This document shows positions 27,321-35,853 of a stretch of 64,000 bases of DNA, one piece after another (the first letter of the stretch is position 1; each line of letters begins with the position of its first letter). The notes under the pieces are model-generated. The model was not told the DNA's origin and searched no databases. It saw only the letters and a list, made by a program, of their open reading frames with translations. Position numbers and translations under genes: made by a program. Source of the DNA: Candidatus Dormiibacterota bacterium (GTDB lineage: Bacteria > Vulcanimicrobiota > Vulcanimicrobiia > Vulcanimicrobiales > Vulcanimicrobiaceae). Location: positions 32,493 through 96,492 of the forward strand of contig DATKQG010000035.1 of NCBI GenBank assembly GCA_035532835.1, written 5' to 3'.

Positions 27321-28237
27321 GGCGCTGCGGCTAAAGCGCGGAGCGAGCGCATACTGCTCTCTTCGAGAGAGACCGCTCGAACCGAGGGGAATGCCGCTTG
27401 TGCGAGGTCGGTGAGTACGCGTCCCGGTACGGCTTCGATCAACAGCGTCGTATCGAGCTCCACGAGCGTCCTTAACGCATCGCACCAGCGCACTTCGTGC
27501 GCGACACCGGCCGCGAGATCCGCACGAACGCTCCGTGCATCGCGCAGTATGCGCGCGCCGACGCTGCCCACATATGCGATGCGCGGCGTGCGTACCTCGA
27601 TGCCGGCGAGCACGGATTCGAGCCGGTCTTGCACCGGCGCAAGCAACGCACAATGCGAGGGCACGGCGACATCGAGGCGATCGGCACGGCGTGCACCCGC
27701 GGCTCGGGCTCGAACCAGCGCGCGGTCTAAAGCGTCGTTCTTCCCCGCGAGGACGAATTGCGTCGGCCCGTTGGCGTTGGCGATGTATGCCGGTTCGCCG
27801 AGTTCCGCTTCCGCAGCCACGATCGAGCGCACCGCGGCCTCTCGCAGGCCGACGATCGCCGCCATCCCGTAGCCGCCGGCGAACAACGTTTCCATGGCCG
27901 TCGCGCGCTCCAAGACGACACGTACTGCGTCCGCGAACGCAAGGGCTCCGGCGGTAACCGCGGCGGCGAACGTACCGACGGAATGCCCGGCGACCGCGCG
28001 CGCTTCGACCCCGTTCGCCGCCAACAAGCGCGCCGACGCTATGCCGCAGACGAGCAGCGCGATCTGCACGTCCACCGTCGAGCCTCGCTCCGTGAAGCCG
28101 TTTCGCGTGCGCGCGTCGTAGCCGAGAATGTCGCGCGCCTCTTCGAATACATCCGCGGCCGCCGGATCGTCGGTAAAGCGATCGAACATCCCCGGATGCT
28201 GCGAGCCTTGGCCGGGAAACAGCAGCCCTACCCGCAC
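27317..28237 (-). CDS. mdcH: Malonate decarboxylase-associated malonyl transferase MdcH
   Basis: Malonyl-CoA:ACP transacylase that primes the malonate decarboxylase carrier protein. 306 aa, GTG start. Motifs: LLFPGQGSQHPGMF, catalytic Ser in GHSVGTFAAAV, and the downstream His in VPSHCALLAP. Compared with FabD it carries the MdcH-type arrangement and sits last in the mdc chain, overlapping mdcB by 10 bp. Confidence 0.92.
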   Translation of the reverse strand: MRVGLLFPGQGSQHPGMFDRFTDDPAAADVFEEARDILGYDARTRNGFTERGSTVDVQIALLVCGIASARLLAANGVEARAVAGHSVGTFAAAVTAGALAFADAVRVVLERATAMETLFAGGYGMAAIVGLREAAVRSIVAAEAELGEPAYIANANGPTQFVLAGKNDALDRALVRARAAGARRADRLDVAVPSHCALLAPVQDRLESVLAGIEVRTPRIAYVGSVGARILRDARSVRADLAAGVAHEVRWCDALRTLVELDTTLLIEAVPGRVLTDLAQAAFPSVRAVSLEESSMRSLRALAAAP

Positions 28238-29064
28238 GTCCGCCGCTCGATCGAGTCAAGAAAGATCGCCGCAGCCAGCAGGTCGGCGGCTCCGCCCGGG
28301 GAGGCGTTACGGGCAAGCAGCCCCGCATCGAGGAGGGAGAATGCGTGCGCTCCGCGCGATGTTGCGAAGCCTCCCGCCGCCAGCACCGCACGCGCGCCTT
28401 CTTGCGCGATTCGTAGAGCGGCGGTGCCGCCGCGATGCAAGAGGCACGTGTCTTCGAGCGTCGTCATGATGGCGAGCAAGGCGTTAATCCGCGCCGTGGC
28501 GTCGTCCTCCCCGCGCGCGCGAGCTGCGCGCAGCATCGGAAGCGCGACCCGCACGATGTGCGGAAACCCGTCCGCTGCCTCGCCGGGCGCTCCTCGAACG
28601 CCGAAGGCCTCACGCACGCGCGCGCCGTTGCTTGGAAACGATCCGCCCTCGCGATCGGGCAGCGCCGCGATCGCGCTCGCCGCCGTCGCAAGCTCTCGCG
28701 CATCGCTCGCATCGGTGAGAGCGCACGCGGCAACCAAAAGCCCGAGCGACCATAGCGCGCCGCGATGCGTGTTGACCCCGCCGGTCGCCGCCAACATCCG
28801 CCGCTCGCCGCTACGGCCGATGGCGCCTAGGCGTTCCCGTAACGCGATATCCAAACCGGCATTCCGGCACGCGACCGCAACTTCCTCAAACGTCTCGCGC
28901 AGCGCGTGCGCCGAACGAACGAGCAATGCGAGCGAAAGATCGCGGTGCGCGCCGTTTCCGCGGCCGTCGACAAGGGCGGGCTTAGGCGTAAGCCGGGCTT
29001 CGACAATCAGCGCTTGCATCGCGGTTTGTGCAAGCGATGCGCTCGCGATGCGACGTGCGATCAC
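28228..29064 (-). CDS. mdcB: Triphosphoribosyl-dephospho-CoA synthase MdcB
   Basis: Makes the prosthetic-group precursor from dephospho-CoA and ATP (CitG family). 278 aa, GTG start overlapping the mdcG stop. Motifs: LTPKPALVDGRGNGAH, GGVNTHRGALWSLGLL, MTTLEDTCLLHRGG and NASPGGAADLLAA, all characteristic of CitG/MdcB. Acts with MdcG to build holo-MdcC. Confidence 0.94.
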   Translation of the reverse strand: MIARRIASASLAQTAMQALIVEARLTPKPALVDGRGNGAHRDLSLALLVRSAHALRETFEEVAVACRNAGLDIALRERLGAIGRSGERRMLAATGGVNTHRGALWSLGLLVAACALTDASDARELATAASAIAALPDREGGSFPSNGARVREAFGVRGAPGEAADGFPHIVRVALPMLRAARARGEDDATARINALLAIMTTLEDTCLLHRGGTAALRIAQEGARAVLAAGGFATSRGAHAFSLLDAGLLARNASPGGAADLLAAAIFLDSIERRTCG

Positions 29065-29645
29065 GAACGCATCCGCGGGCCGTCGGGAGTTTTCACGAGC
29101 ATCGGCCCCGCCCGCAGGGCCTCTTCCAGCGCGACCCCGCAGCCCTCCCCGAAGGCAATTTCAACATCGACGCGCGCCGGCAGTTCGCGTAGCGCCTCGG
29201 CGAACCGGCGCAACGCCGGGTCGGACGGATGCGCGCGAACGACGACATCGAGATCGCTCCGAGGAGACACGCACGCCACCCCGGTGGCGAGTTCGAATCC
29301 CACGGAGCCCGTCGGGCCCAGACGCAAACCGTGCTCTTTGCCGGCGCGCGCTACCGCCGCCAGCGCGACGAACGCATCGAGCGCTCTGGTGGCGGGGCGC
29401 TCGAGCAAGCCTTCGGGCGTGAGGACGCATGCGATGTCGTCGATCTGCAGCTCCGTTGCGAAGCGCTCGTCCCGGTGCTCGCCGCGGACGCCGATTGCAA
29501 CGGCGCCCGGCACCCGCGCCCTGCGGACGACCGCCCACGGCGCGGCATCCAGACTGCGTTCGACCCAGTACGGAGCACTCCGGGCGATTCGCGCGACGGC
29601 TCGCGGCGCGAGGCGCACGAGATCGTGAGCGCGGAGCTTATGCAT
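29061..29645 (-). CDS. mdcG: Phosphoribosyl-dephospho-CoA transferase MdcG
   Basis: Nucleotidyltransferase that attaches the 2'-(5-phosphoribosyl)-3'-dephospho-CoA group to the acyl carrier protein. 194 aa from ATG 29645, overlapping the mdcE stop. The key segments are LRLGPTGSVGFELATG and the metal-binding SDLDVVVRAHP. The N-terminal MHKLRAHDLVRL and VPGAVAIGVRGEHRDERFA stretches match the family. A longer upstream reading overlaps mdcE and is rejected. Confidence 0.92.
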   Translation of the reverse strand: MHKLRAHDLVRLAPRAVARIARSAPYWVERSLDAAPWAVVRRARVPGAVAIGVRGEHRDERFATELQIDDIACVLTPEGLLERPATRALDAFVALAAVARAGKEHGLRLGPTGSVGFELATGVACVSPRSDLDVVVRAHPSDPALRRFAEALRELPARVDVEIAFGEGCGVALEEALRAGPMLVKTPDGPRMRS

Positions 29646-30435
29646 CCCAGCCGGCCGCGAGTTCGTCGCGCACGCGGCGCGCCAGAGCGCGGGGCTGGAT
29701 CGCCGCCGGCCGGTTGAGGCGCTCGCCGGGCGGGCGCAAACCGCTGCCGTCGCGCAGCGCCGCGCCGAGCGCGCGCGCGAGGGCAGCATACTCTTCATCG
29801 GTTGGCGCCTGCGGATCGGCAACCTCGAACAACGCGTCGATCGCGCCGAGACGCGCAAAGGATGCAATATCTCGCGCGGTTGCCGGGACCTCGCTTGCGA
29901 TGCGCGCGAGATCGCCGCGCTGCATGCGCGTTACGCGCGCGACGGCCGGCTCCGACATCACGTGGACGTCGACGCCGGGGTCATCCAACGCGCCGATCCA
30001 TCCGGCTTGCATGCCGTGCGCGAGAAACGCTCCGGATATCGCTTTACCGACGATCAACGCCGCGACGGGGTGACCGCTCCTGCGCGCTTGCACGTAGGCA
30101 TCGACCGATGCTGCCAGCGCGCGCTGCAGGCCGATCGCTTCCTCTCGTATCCCGAATGCCTGGCCGGGAACGTCGACCAGCGCCACGATCGCCGAGTTCG
30201 GCGGGACGCCGCGCACCGCCGCTGCAACGCCAAAGGCTTCGTCGATGCCCATCTCGCCCGAACGCGCGCGTGGGAAACGCGCTTGCGGCGCGGGGACGAC
30301 CGCGATCCAACGCACCGGCAACCCGTCGAGCGGCGCGTCCGCAGCGAGCACCGATGCGGGGAGTCCATCGGCTCGCGCGCCGCCGGCCGCGAAGCGCTCG
30401 AACCACGCGCGTCCGCGCGAAACCTCTTCGCTCAC
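29638..30435 (-). CDS. mdcE: Malonate decarboxylase gamma subunit MdcE
   Basis: Pairs with MdcD as the malonyl-S-ACP decarboxylase (carboxyltransferase-like). 265 aa, GTG start. Recognisable stretches: GIDEAFGVAAAVRG, AIVALVDVPGQAFGIREEAIGL, ALIVGKAISGAFLAHGMQAG and VHVMSEPAVARVT. Overlaps mdcD (GTGA) and mdcG. The first about 35 residues are less conserved. Confidence 0.93.
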   Translation of the reverse strand: MSEEVSRGRAWFERFAAGGARADGLPASVLAADAPLDGLPVRWIAVVPAPQARFPRARSGEMGIDEAFGVAAAVRGVPPNSAIVALVDVPGQAFGIREEAIGLQRALAASVDAYVQARRSGHPVAALIVGKAISGAFLAHGMQAGWIGALDDPGVDVHVMSEPAVARVTRMQRGDLARIASEVPATARDIASFARLGAIDALFEVADPQAPTDEEYAALARALGAALRDGSGLRPPGERLNRPAAIQPRALARRVRDELAAGWDA

Positions 30436-31238
30436 GGCGTTATGCCGTACGCGCGCAAAAACGCCTCGCGCTCCAAACCGGGGTCGGGAAACTCCGGGCG
30501 TTCGATCGCAACGAACGGTCGGTTCCGGACGAACGCATCTTCAACTGCGGCGCGGATATCGGGCATGTCGTCGGCCACCAGCGCGGTAGCGTGGCCTTGC
30601 GCGAAGCGGCGCCGCCCTCCCGTCACCTTCCAGACCAACGGACGATTCGATGCGTCGAACTCGTCGGCACCGGCCTCCGTTTCAACCACGTCCGGACCGT
30701 TGAGGCCGACGCGGGCGCCCTCGGTCACGATGACCTCGTTGCAGAGCGCGGTGACGATCGACATGCCGCCGTAGACGCCGACGCGTCCCGCAATCACCGC
30801 GACAACCGGCTGGTGCGTGCGCAACGCGGCGACCGCATCGCAGATTTCGGCGATGGCCAGCAAGCCGAGGTTGGCTTCCTGCAGACGAATGCCCCCGCTA
30901 TCGAATGCGAGCACCACGCGCGTGGGCGTCCCGCGCTCTGCGTCGCGCCGCGCGAGTTCGAGCGATGCGGCGATCTTCGCGCCGCCGATCTCGCCGATCG
31001 CTCCGCCCAAGAAACGGCCGTCGGTCGCCGCCACGCAGGCACGCACCCCGCCGAGCGTTCCGCGTGCGACGACCACGCCGTCGTCGGATTGCGACACGAC
31101 GCCTTGCGCGGCGAGATACGGCGATCGCATGCGCGCAAACGGATCGAGCAGTTCACGAAACGTGCCCGGATCGAGCAATGTTCGAGCCCGCTCGCGAGCA
31201 TTGCGTTCCGCGTAGGAATCGCCGATATGTGGGGTCAT
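30432..31238 (-). CDS. mdcD: Malonate decarboxylase beta subunit MdcD
   Basis: Catalyses decarboxylation of malonyl-S-ACP to acetyl-S-ACP with MdcE. 268 aa from ATG 31238 (ATGA overlap with mdcC). Motifs: RTLLDPGTFRELLDPF, RFLGGAIGEIGGAKIAASL, VLAFDSGGIRLQEANLGL, GRVGVYGGMSIVTALCNEV and GLNGPDVVETEAGADEFDAS. A much longer frame upstream runs through mdcC and mdcA and is not coding. Confidence 0.95.
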   Translation of the reverse strand: MTPHIGDSYAERNARERARTLLDPGTFRELLDPFARMRSPYLAAQGVVSQSDDGVVVARGTLGGVRACVAATDGRFLGGAIGEIGGAKIAASLELARRDAERGTPTRVVLAFDSGGIRLQEANLGLLAIAEICDAVAALRTHQPVVAVIAGRVGVYGGMSIVTALCNEVIVTEGARVGLNGPDVVETEAGADEFDASNRPLVWKVTGGRRRFAQGHATALVADDMPDIRAAVEDAFVRNRPFVAIERPEFPDPGLEREAFLRAYGITP

Positions 31239-31528
31239 CGCGCCTGCTCCAGGGCCTGTTCCAGGCGCATGGCGACAACCGCCGGCGTCGCACCGAAGTC
31301 GTCGATTTCCAATCGCACCGCGATCGAATGGCGCGCGAAAAACCGCGCCAACACGGCTTCCCACGTCGTCGCGTACCCGCCCACGCTCGTGCGAACGGTC
31401 ACCGATGCCGAGGGCTCCGGCGAAGGCTCCAAGAGCAGTTCGCAATTCCCCGACGCCACGACCCCAACGTGGGCACGCCGCGCGACGTGCGCGGATGCGG
31501 GATAGGTAAACGTCAACGTCTCGATCAT
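31235..31528 (-). CDS. mdcC: Malonate decarboxylase acyl carrier protein MdcC
   Basis: Small carrier (delta) subunit bearing the phosphoribosyl-dephospho-CoA group. 97 aa from ATG 31528, overlapping the mdcA stop by 4 bp. The attachment site is Ser26 in VVASGNCELLLEP (usual VGSGDLEVL), so the serine is kept though neighbours vary. C-terminal DDFGATPAVVAMRLEQAL is family-typical. Confidence 0.93.
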   Translation of the reverse strand: MIETLTFTYPASAHVARRAHVGVVASGNCELLLEPSPEPSASVTVRTSVGGYATTWEAVLARFFARHSIAVRLEIDDFGATPAVVAMRLEQALEQAR

Positions 31529-33159
31529 CACCAGCTCCGAAATCGCTTCGGCGGCTCGTACAATCCGCCGGACCACGTGACGAGGTCGCGTATGGAACGC
31601 GCGGCCAAGAGCGAGCGCTTCGCTTCGCCGCGCACGACCCCGAGATCTTCGGGAAACGCAACCACGCCGTCACGTCGCAGTTCCTGCGTGCGGGTACTAT
31701 CGGCCAACAGGCCGACGGGCGTGACGCCGGCGATGGCGGCCAGAGCGGCACGGCGTTCGTCGACGTCTCTAGCCTTGTAGAGATAGGCAATGCCTTCTTC
31801 GGTGACGACGTGGGTTACGTCATCGCCGTAGATCATCACGGGCGCGATCGGAAAACCGGCCATCCGGCCGAGTGCTACCGCGTCGAGATGCTCCACGAAC
31901 GTCGGCACGCCACTCTCGCGAAACGTCTCGACCAGTTGCACGACGATTTTGCGACCGCGCCGAATCTCGTGCGTCGACGAAGTCATCTCGAGCCACGCCT
32001 GCGACGGGTGGCGCCGGCCCCGCGGATCGTTGCCCAGATTCGGTGCACCGCCGAAGCCCGCGATACGCCCGAGCGTTGCGGTCGAAGAGTTTGCGTCGGG
32101 GTCCATCTGCAAGGTCGAGCCGATAAAGAGATCCGTCGCGTACATTCCGGCATTTTGAGAGAGCGCGCGGTTCGAACGCAGCGATCCGTCACGTCCGGTA
32201 AAGAAGACGTCGGGGCGCGCGGCCACGTACCGCTCCATGCCGAGCTCGCCCCCGAAGCTATGCACGCTCTGTACCCAACCGCTTTCGATCGCGGGAATCA
32301 GGGTGGGATGCGGGTTGAGCACCCAGTTCGTGCAGATCTCGCCGCGCAAACCCAATCGTTCGCCGTAGGTCGGAAGAATCAACTCGATTGCGGCGGTATC
32401 GAAGCCGATGCCGTGGTTGAGCGTGCGTACGCGATGCCGCTCGTAGATGCCGCGCACTACCATCATCGCCATCAGAATTTGCACGTCGTCGATCTGCTCG
32501 GGATCGCGCGTAAAGAGCGGTTCGATTTCGTACGGACGGTCCGCGACGACGACCAGATCGACCCAATCGCCCGGAACGTCCACCCTCGTGACGCGATCGA
32601 CGATGCGGTTGACCTGCGCGATCACCACGCCGTTACGAAACGCGGTCGCCTCGACGATGGTGGGCGTTTCCTCGGTATTGGCCCCGGTATAAAGGTTCCC
32701 CGACGCATCGGCTTCGTCCGCGGCAACGAGCGCGATATCCGGCGTGAGATCGACGAAATACCGCGCGAAGAGTTCGAGATAGGTATGGATCGCGCCGATC
32801 CGCACGCGTCCGTCGGCAACCTGCTGCGCTAGCCGCAGCGATTGCGGGCCGGAGAACGAAAAATCTACCTGCGATGCGATACCGCGTTCGAAGAGCTCGA
32901 TGTGCTCGGGGCGGCCTAAGACCGAGATCAACAGATGGAGATCGTGGACGCGTTCGGGATCGACGGATGCGAGCGCCCGCGAGAGCAAGTCCGCCTGCTT
33001 TTGATTGTTGCCCTCGACGCACACGCGGTCGCCCGGCTCGAGGACCGACTCGAGGACCGCGACCGCATCGCCGCTTTCGAAAACGCCGGAACGGACGTAG
33101 CTCGCCGCGCGCGCCAGGCGCTGGTTTTTTCGAATCCGGCGCGTATCCCAAGCGCTCAC
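31528..33159 (-). CDS. mdcA: Malonate decarboxylase alpha subunit MdcA
   Basis: Acetyl-S-ACP:malonate ACP transferase, the CoA-transferase-like entry subunit. 543 aa, GTG start. Markers: VCVEGNNQKQADLLSRAL, DVFFTGRDGSLRSNRALSQNAG, DLFIGSTLQMD, GFGGAPNLGNDPRGRRH and VTHVVTEEGIAYLYKA. First of the seven-gene chain mdcACDEGBH, in which every junction overlaps. No mdcLM/mdcF transporter or mdcR regulator is seen beside it. Confidence 0.96.
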   Translation of the reverse strand: MSAWDTRRIRKNQRLARAASYVRSGVFESGDAVAVLESVLEPGDRVCVEGNNQKQADLLSRALASVDPERVHDLHLLISVLGRPEHIELFERGIASQVDFSFSGPQSLRLAQQVADGRVRIGAIHTYLELFARYFVDLTPDIALVAADEADASGNLYTGANTEETPTIVEATAFRNGVVIAQVNRIVDRVTRVDVPGDWVDLVVVADRPYEIEPLFTRDPEQIDDVQILMAMMVVRGIYERHRVRTLNHGIGFDTAAIELILPTYGERLGLRGEICTNWVLNPHPTLIPAIESGWVQSVHSFGGELGMERYVAARPDVFFTGRDGSLRSNRALSQNAGMYATDLFIGSTLQMDPDANSSTATLGRIAGFGGAPNLGNDPRGRRHPSQAWLEMTSSTHEIRRGRKIVVQLVETFRESGVPTFVEHLDAVALGRMAGFPIAPVMIYGDDVTHVVTEEGIAYLYKARDVDERRAALAAIAGVTPVGLLADSTRTQELRRDGVVAFPEDLGVVRGEAKRSLLAARSIRDLVTWSGGLYEPPKRFRSW

Positions 33160-33301
33160 GATCCTGGAGTTAGCCGCCCCTCACCGAGCGTCCCGCACCG
33201 GGTGCGAAAAAGCCCCAAGGCGCCTCGTTTCCGTCCATGCGAAACGGGGAAAGACGACGTTACGTTGATCTAGGTACCGAGAATAGGATTGATACACGAG
33301 G

Positions 33302-34069
33302 ATGTTCACGAGAATTTCAACCGCAACCGCCCTAACGCTCGCGTTCGTAGCGGCATCCCTGGTCCCCGCCGCGGCATACACGCAGCAGCAACAGCAAGAA
33401 CTCGCCATCGGAAAGCAAGAGTACCAGCAGTTGGCGCAGCAGGGCAAAATCGTGACCCAGTCGCCCTATTACAACATCCTAGACCCGATCGCGCGCCGCA
33501 TCGCGCAGGTGGCCGACCGGCAATATTTCATGCCGTTCCATTTTGTATTAGTCAATGACGGCGGCCCAAACGCCTTCGCCGTGCCGGGTGGAAACGTGTA
33601 CGTAACAACCTCGATGATGACGTTCGCGCAAAACAAAGAAGAACTGGCCGGCGTGCTGTGCCATGAAGTTTCGCACGATATCCATCACGACGTCGTCAAT
33701 CTCAATCCGAAGTATCAAACCATCGGATTGGTCGGCGGCATTCTGGGTGCGTTGGTCGGCAATAGCGGCCTCGCGCAGACCGTGATCGGCCTTGGGGCCA
33801 ACGCCGAAGCGGCCAAATTTTCGCGACAGGTCGAGACCAACGCCGACCACGCCGGAGCCTATACTTGCGCCCGGGCCGGATACAACCCGTGGGGCATGGT
33901 CTGGCTGATGAAACGCTTCGAAAGCAAGCCCAGCGGCGTGCCGTTGGAGATGCTCTCAGACCATCCGCGCGACGATCATCGCGTCTCCGATTTGGAAGCC
34001 GAATTTCGCGCCGATCCGGCCACTTTCGGACGCTTCAATCCAAACGTGAGTTCGGCAACGCCCCTGTAG
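33302..34069 (+). CDS. Exported M48-family zinc metallopeptidase
   Basis: 255 aa with a signal peptide (MFTRISTATALTLAFVAASL, cleavage near AAA-YT). The HEVSH zinc motif (HExxH) in GVLCHEVSHDIHHD and the downstream ETNADHAGAY with the third ligand Glu and Asp mark an M48C/LoiP-BepA-like envelope protease, likely in outer-compartment protein quality control. The GAGG sequence abuts the ATG, an unusually short ribosome-binding spacing. Divergent from mdcA across 142 bp; 3' end overlaps the next minus-strand gene. Confidence 0.9.
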   Translation: MFTRISTATALTLAFVAASLVPAAAYTQQQQQELAIGKQEYQQLAQQGKIVTQSPYYNILDPIARRIAQVADRQYFMPFHFVLVNDGGPNAFAVPGGNVYVTTSMMTFAQNKEELAGVLCHEVSHDIHHDVVNLNPKYQTIGLVGGILGALVGNSGLAQTVIGLGANAEAAKFSRQVETNADHAGAYTCARAGYNPWGMVWLMKRFESKPSGVPLEMLSDHPRDDHRVSDLEAEFRADPATFGRFNPNVSSATPL

Positions 34070-34595
34070 CGCTAGTGGGGTGGTCGAGTACTTCGTATTT
34101 TCGATAGACGACAAAATATGTGGCGGCGACGATCGCAATCGCGAAGGCGAGCAAACCATCGCCTACGGCCGTACCGGCCGGGCTCGTAAGCGGCACGACC
34201 AAACGAATCGCAAAGCGCAACGCGAACGCGCCGACGTAGAGGAGCGCGGTAGCCCAGGAAGCGCCCAGGAGCATCACGCCGTGCTTCTCCGTGGCATGGA
34301 CCTCCGTGTGCCGCCCCCGCAGCGCGCCGATCGGAATCCCGGCGGCTAAGCCGACGATGACGGCGATCGCCACTTCCCAAAGCGGCGTCGGATGGAGCCG
34401 CTCCGTCGCATAGATCGCGAATCCGGCCAGGGCCATCAAGAGGATCGGCGAGACCCACATCCGCACGACGCCGATCTTCTGCGGCCGAGACGCCCGGAAG
34501 ACGATAAGCGCGATCAGGACGATCCAAATCAACAGCGTCGTACCGGTCACACCGGCGGGCAATTGTGTATTCACCTGCACCCTCATCCACGGCAT
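34035..34595 (-). CDS. CcdC-like/DUF1453-type membrane protein
   Basis: About 186 aa with four to five hydrophobic helices: LLIWIVLIALIVFRASRPQKIG, VSPILLMALAGFAIYATE, VAIAVIVGLAAGIPIGALRG, SWATALLYVGAFALRFAIR and LLAFAIAIVAATYFVVYRKY. The helix followed by SRPQKIG and RMWVSPILL resembles the CcdC family; function unknown. The ATG immediately follows the rplL terminator T-run, leaving no Shine-Dalgarno, so the true start may be GTG 34580 or 34574. It overlaps the M48 gene tail-to-tail. Confidence 0.7.
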   Translation of the reverse strand: MPWMRVQVNTQLPAGVTGTTLLIWIVLIALIVFRASRPQKIGVVRMWVSPILLMALAGFAIYATERLHPTPLWEVAIAVIVGLAAGIPIGALRGRHTEVHATEKHGVMLLGASWATALLYVGAFALRFAIRLVVPLTSPAGTAVGDGLLAFAIAIVAATYFVVYRKYEVLDHPTSATGALPNSRLD

Positions 34596-34625
34596 AAAAA
34601 AACGGGAGCGCTCTTGCGCTCCCGT
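34595..34625 (-). terminator. Intrinsic terminator after rplL
   Basis: Perfect 10-bp stem ACGGGAGCGC with TCTT loop followed on the minus strand by seven T residues, 25 bp beyond the rplL stop. It ends the rplJ-rplL transcript; rpoB does not follow. Confidence 0.92.
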
Positions 34626-34649
34626 AGATCTTCGCCGTAGCGGGTCGAT

Positions 34650-35015
34650 TTACTTGATTTCGACCTTTGCGCCGGCTTCTTCCAGCTTCTTCTTGACCGA
34701 CTCGGCTTCGTCTTTGGTGACGCCTTCTTTGACGGCCTTCGGAGCGCTCTCGACGAACGCTTTAGCTTCGGTGAGACCCAAGCTCGTGAGTTCGCGAACG
34801 GCCTTGATGACCTTGATCTTCTCCGGGCCCGCTTCCGCGAGGATCACGTCGAATTCGGTCTTCTCGGCAGCCGGTGCGGCGGCGACCGGTGCGGCCATCA
34901 TCGCGGCCGGAGCCGCAGCCGAAACGCCGTACTTCTCTTCGAGCTGCTTGACGAGGTCCGCAAGCTCGAGCACGGTGAGCTGATCGATTTGGTTGATGAG
35001 TTCTGCAACTGCCAT
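34650..35015 (-). CDS. rplL: 50S ribosomal protein L7/L12
   Basis: Stalk protein recruiting translational GTPases. 121 aa: N-terminal dimerisation helix ([27 protein letters not shown]), Ala-rich hinge, C-terminal [36 protein letters not shown] domain. AAAGGAGAC precedes the ATG. It forms the stalk with L10, encoded 18 bp upstream. Confidence 0.98.
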   Translation of the reverse strand: MAVAELINQIDQLTVLELADLVKQLEEKYGVSAAAPAAMMAAPVAAAPAAEKTEFDVILAEAGPEKIKVIKAVRELTSLGLTEAKAFVESAPKAVKEGVTKDEAESVKKKLEEAGAKVEIK

Positions 35016-35033
35016 GATACGAAATAGTCTCCT

Positions 35034-35567
35034 TTAGGCGTTCGAACCCGCGGCATCTTTTTGCTCGCGGATAGCATTGAGCACACGGACAAGTCCGCTC
35101 TGATTGCCCGAGAGCACGGTCACTAGACCACGCAACGGGCTTGCAAGCGAACCGACGAGCCTGGCGAGCAGCTCGGATTTCGGCGGAAGCGCGGCGAGCG
35201 CCAGAACTTGTTTGGCATCGACGAACTTGCCGTCGATATACGCCGCCTTGATGCCGAGTTTCTTAGCCTCATCGCCGAACTGTTTGATTGCTTTAGCAGG
35301 CGCGACCGGGTCGGTGCCTGCGAAGACGATACCGGTAGGGCCGGCAAGATACGCATCGAGATGCCCGGTGATCTCTTCACCGGCAGCGATCTTGAAAAGC
35401 GTGTTCTTGACGACGGCATACGTGCTGCCGTCCTTGCGCAGCTCGCCGCGAAGTTTGGTTATCTCTTCAACGGTGAGGCCGGCAAAGTCGGTCAGAAACA
35501 GATTCTGCGAAACGGCAAGCCGATCGCGAAGGTCTTGTACCGCGGCTTCTTTACGTGCGGTTGGCAT
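35034..35567 (-). CDS. rplJ: 50S ribosomal protein L10
   Basis: Anchors the L7/L12 stalk to 23S rRNA. 177 aa from ATG 35567. Features: LTDFAGLTVEEITKLRGELRK, YAVVKNTLFKIA and the C-terminal helix binding L7/L12. An upstream in-frame reading passes through the leader hairpin and is not coding. Preceded by a candidate autoregulatory leader; separated from rplA by two oppositely oriented genes. Confidence 0.97.
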   Translation of the reverse strand: MPTARKEAAVQDLRDRLAVSQNLFLTDFAGLTVEEITKLRGELRKDGSTYAVVKNTLFKIAAGEEITGHLDAYLAGPTGIVFAGTDPVAPAKAIKQFGDEAKKLGIKAAYIDGKFVDAKQVLALAALPPKSELLARLVGSLASPLRGLVTVLSGNQSGLVRVLNAIREQKDAAGSNA

Positions 35568-35593
35568 GACGTGTGTGTCGCTTTCTTGTGAAT

Positions 35594-35624
35594 AAAAAAA
35601 GCGCTCCATCCGTCCGGAGGGCGC
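35594..35624 (-). promoter_or_regulatory. Candidate L10-leader attenuator upstream of rplJ
   Basis: On the minus strand an imperfect GC-rich hairpin (35601-35624) is followed by seven T residues (35594-35600), then 26 nt to the rplJ ATG. A terminator-like structure inside the untranslated leader is the layout of known L10(L12)4 leaders. A further CGAAC/GTTCG pairing lies upstream near 35655-35680. Inference from position and structure. Confidence 0.5.
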
Positions 35625-35853
35625 CTTCACGCAGAGTCATCGCTACATCAATCGAACGATAGGGACTCGTTGTTCGTACGTCCTCGGTTGGCGTTAATTA
35701 AGATCGACGAGCGATCACCAACGGTCTTCGGAGCCGTCGGGCATCGTATCACAAGCTCCCGGGCCGCGCAAGCACTTGTGCCAGCTCCCAAAAGGGGACC
35801 CTGCGCCGCGGGACTAAGCGAACCGAGCGATCTGCTCCAGAAAGGCCACACAC

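Noticed and set aside
27758..29422. 554-codon plus-strand frame over the mdc genes
   Set aside because: Antisense of mdcH, mdcB and mdcG, whose motifs and overlapping junctions are unambiguous.
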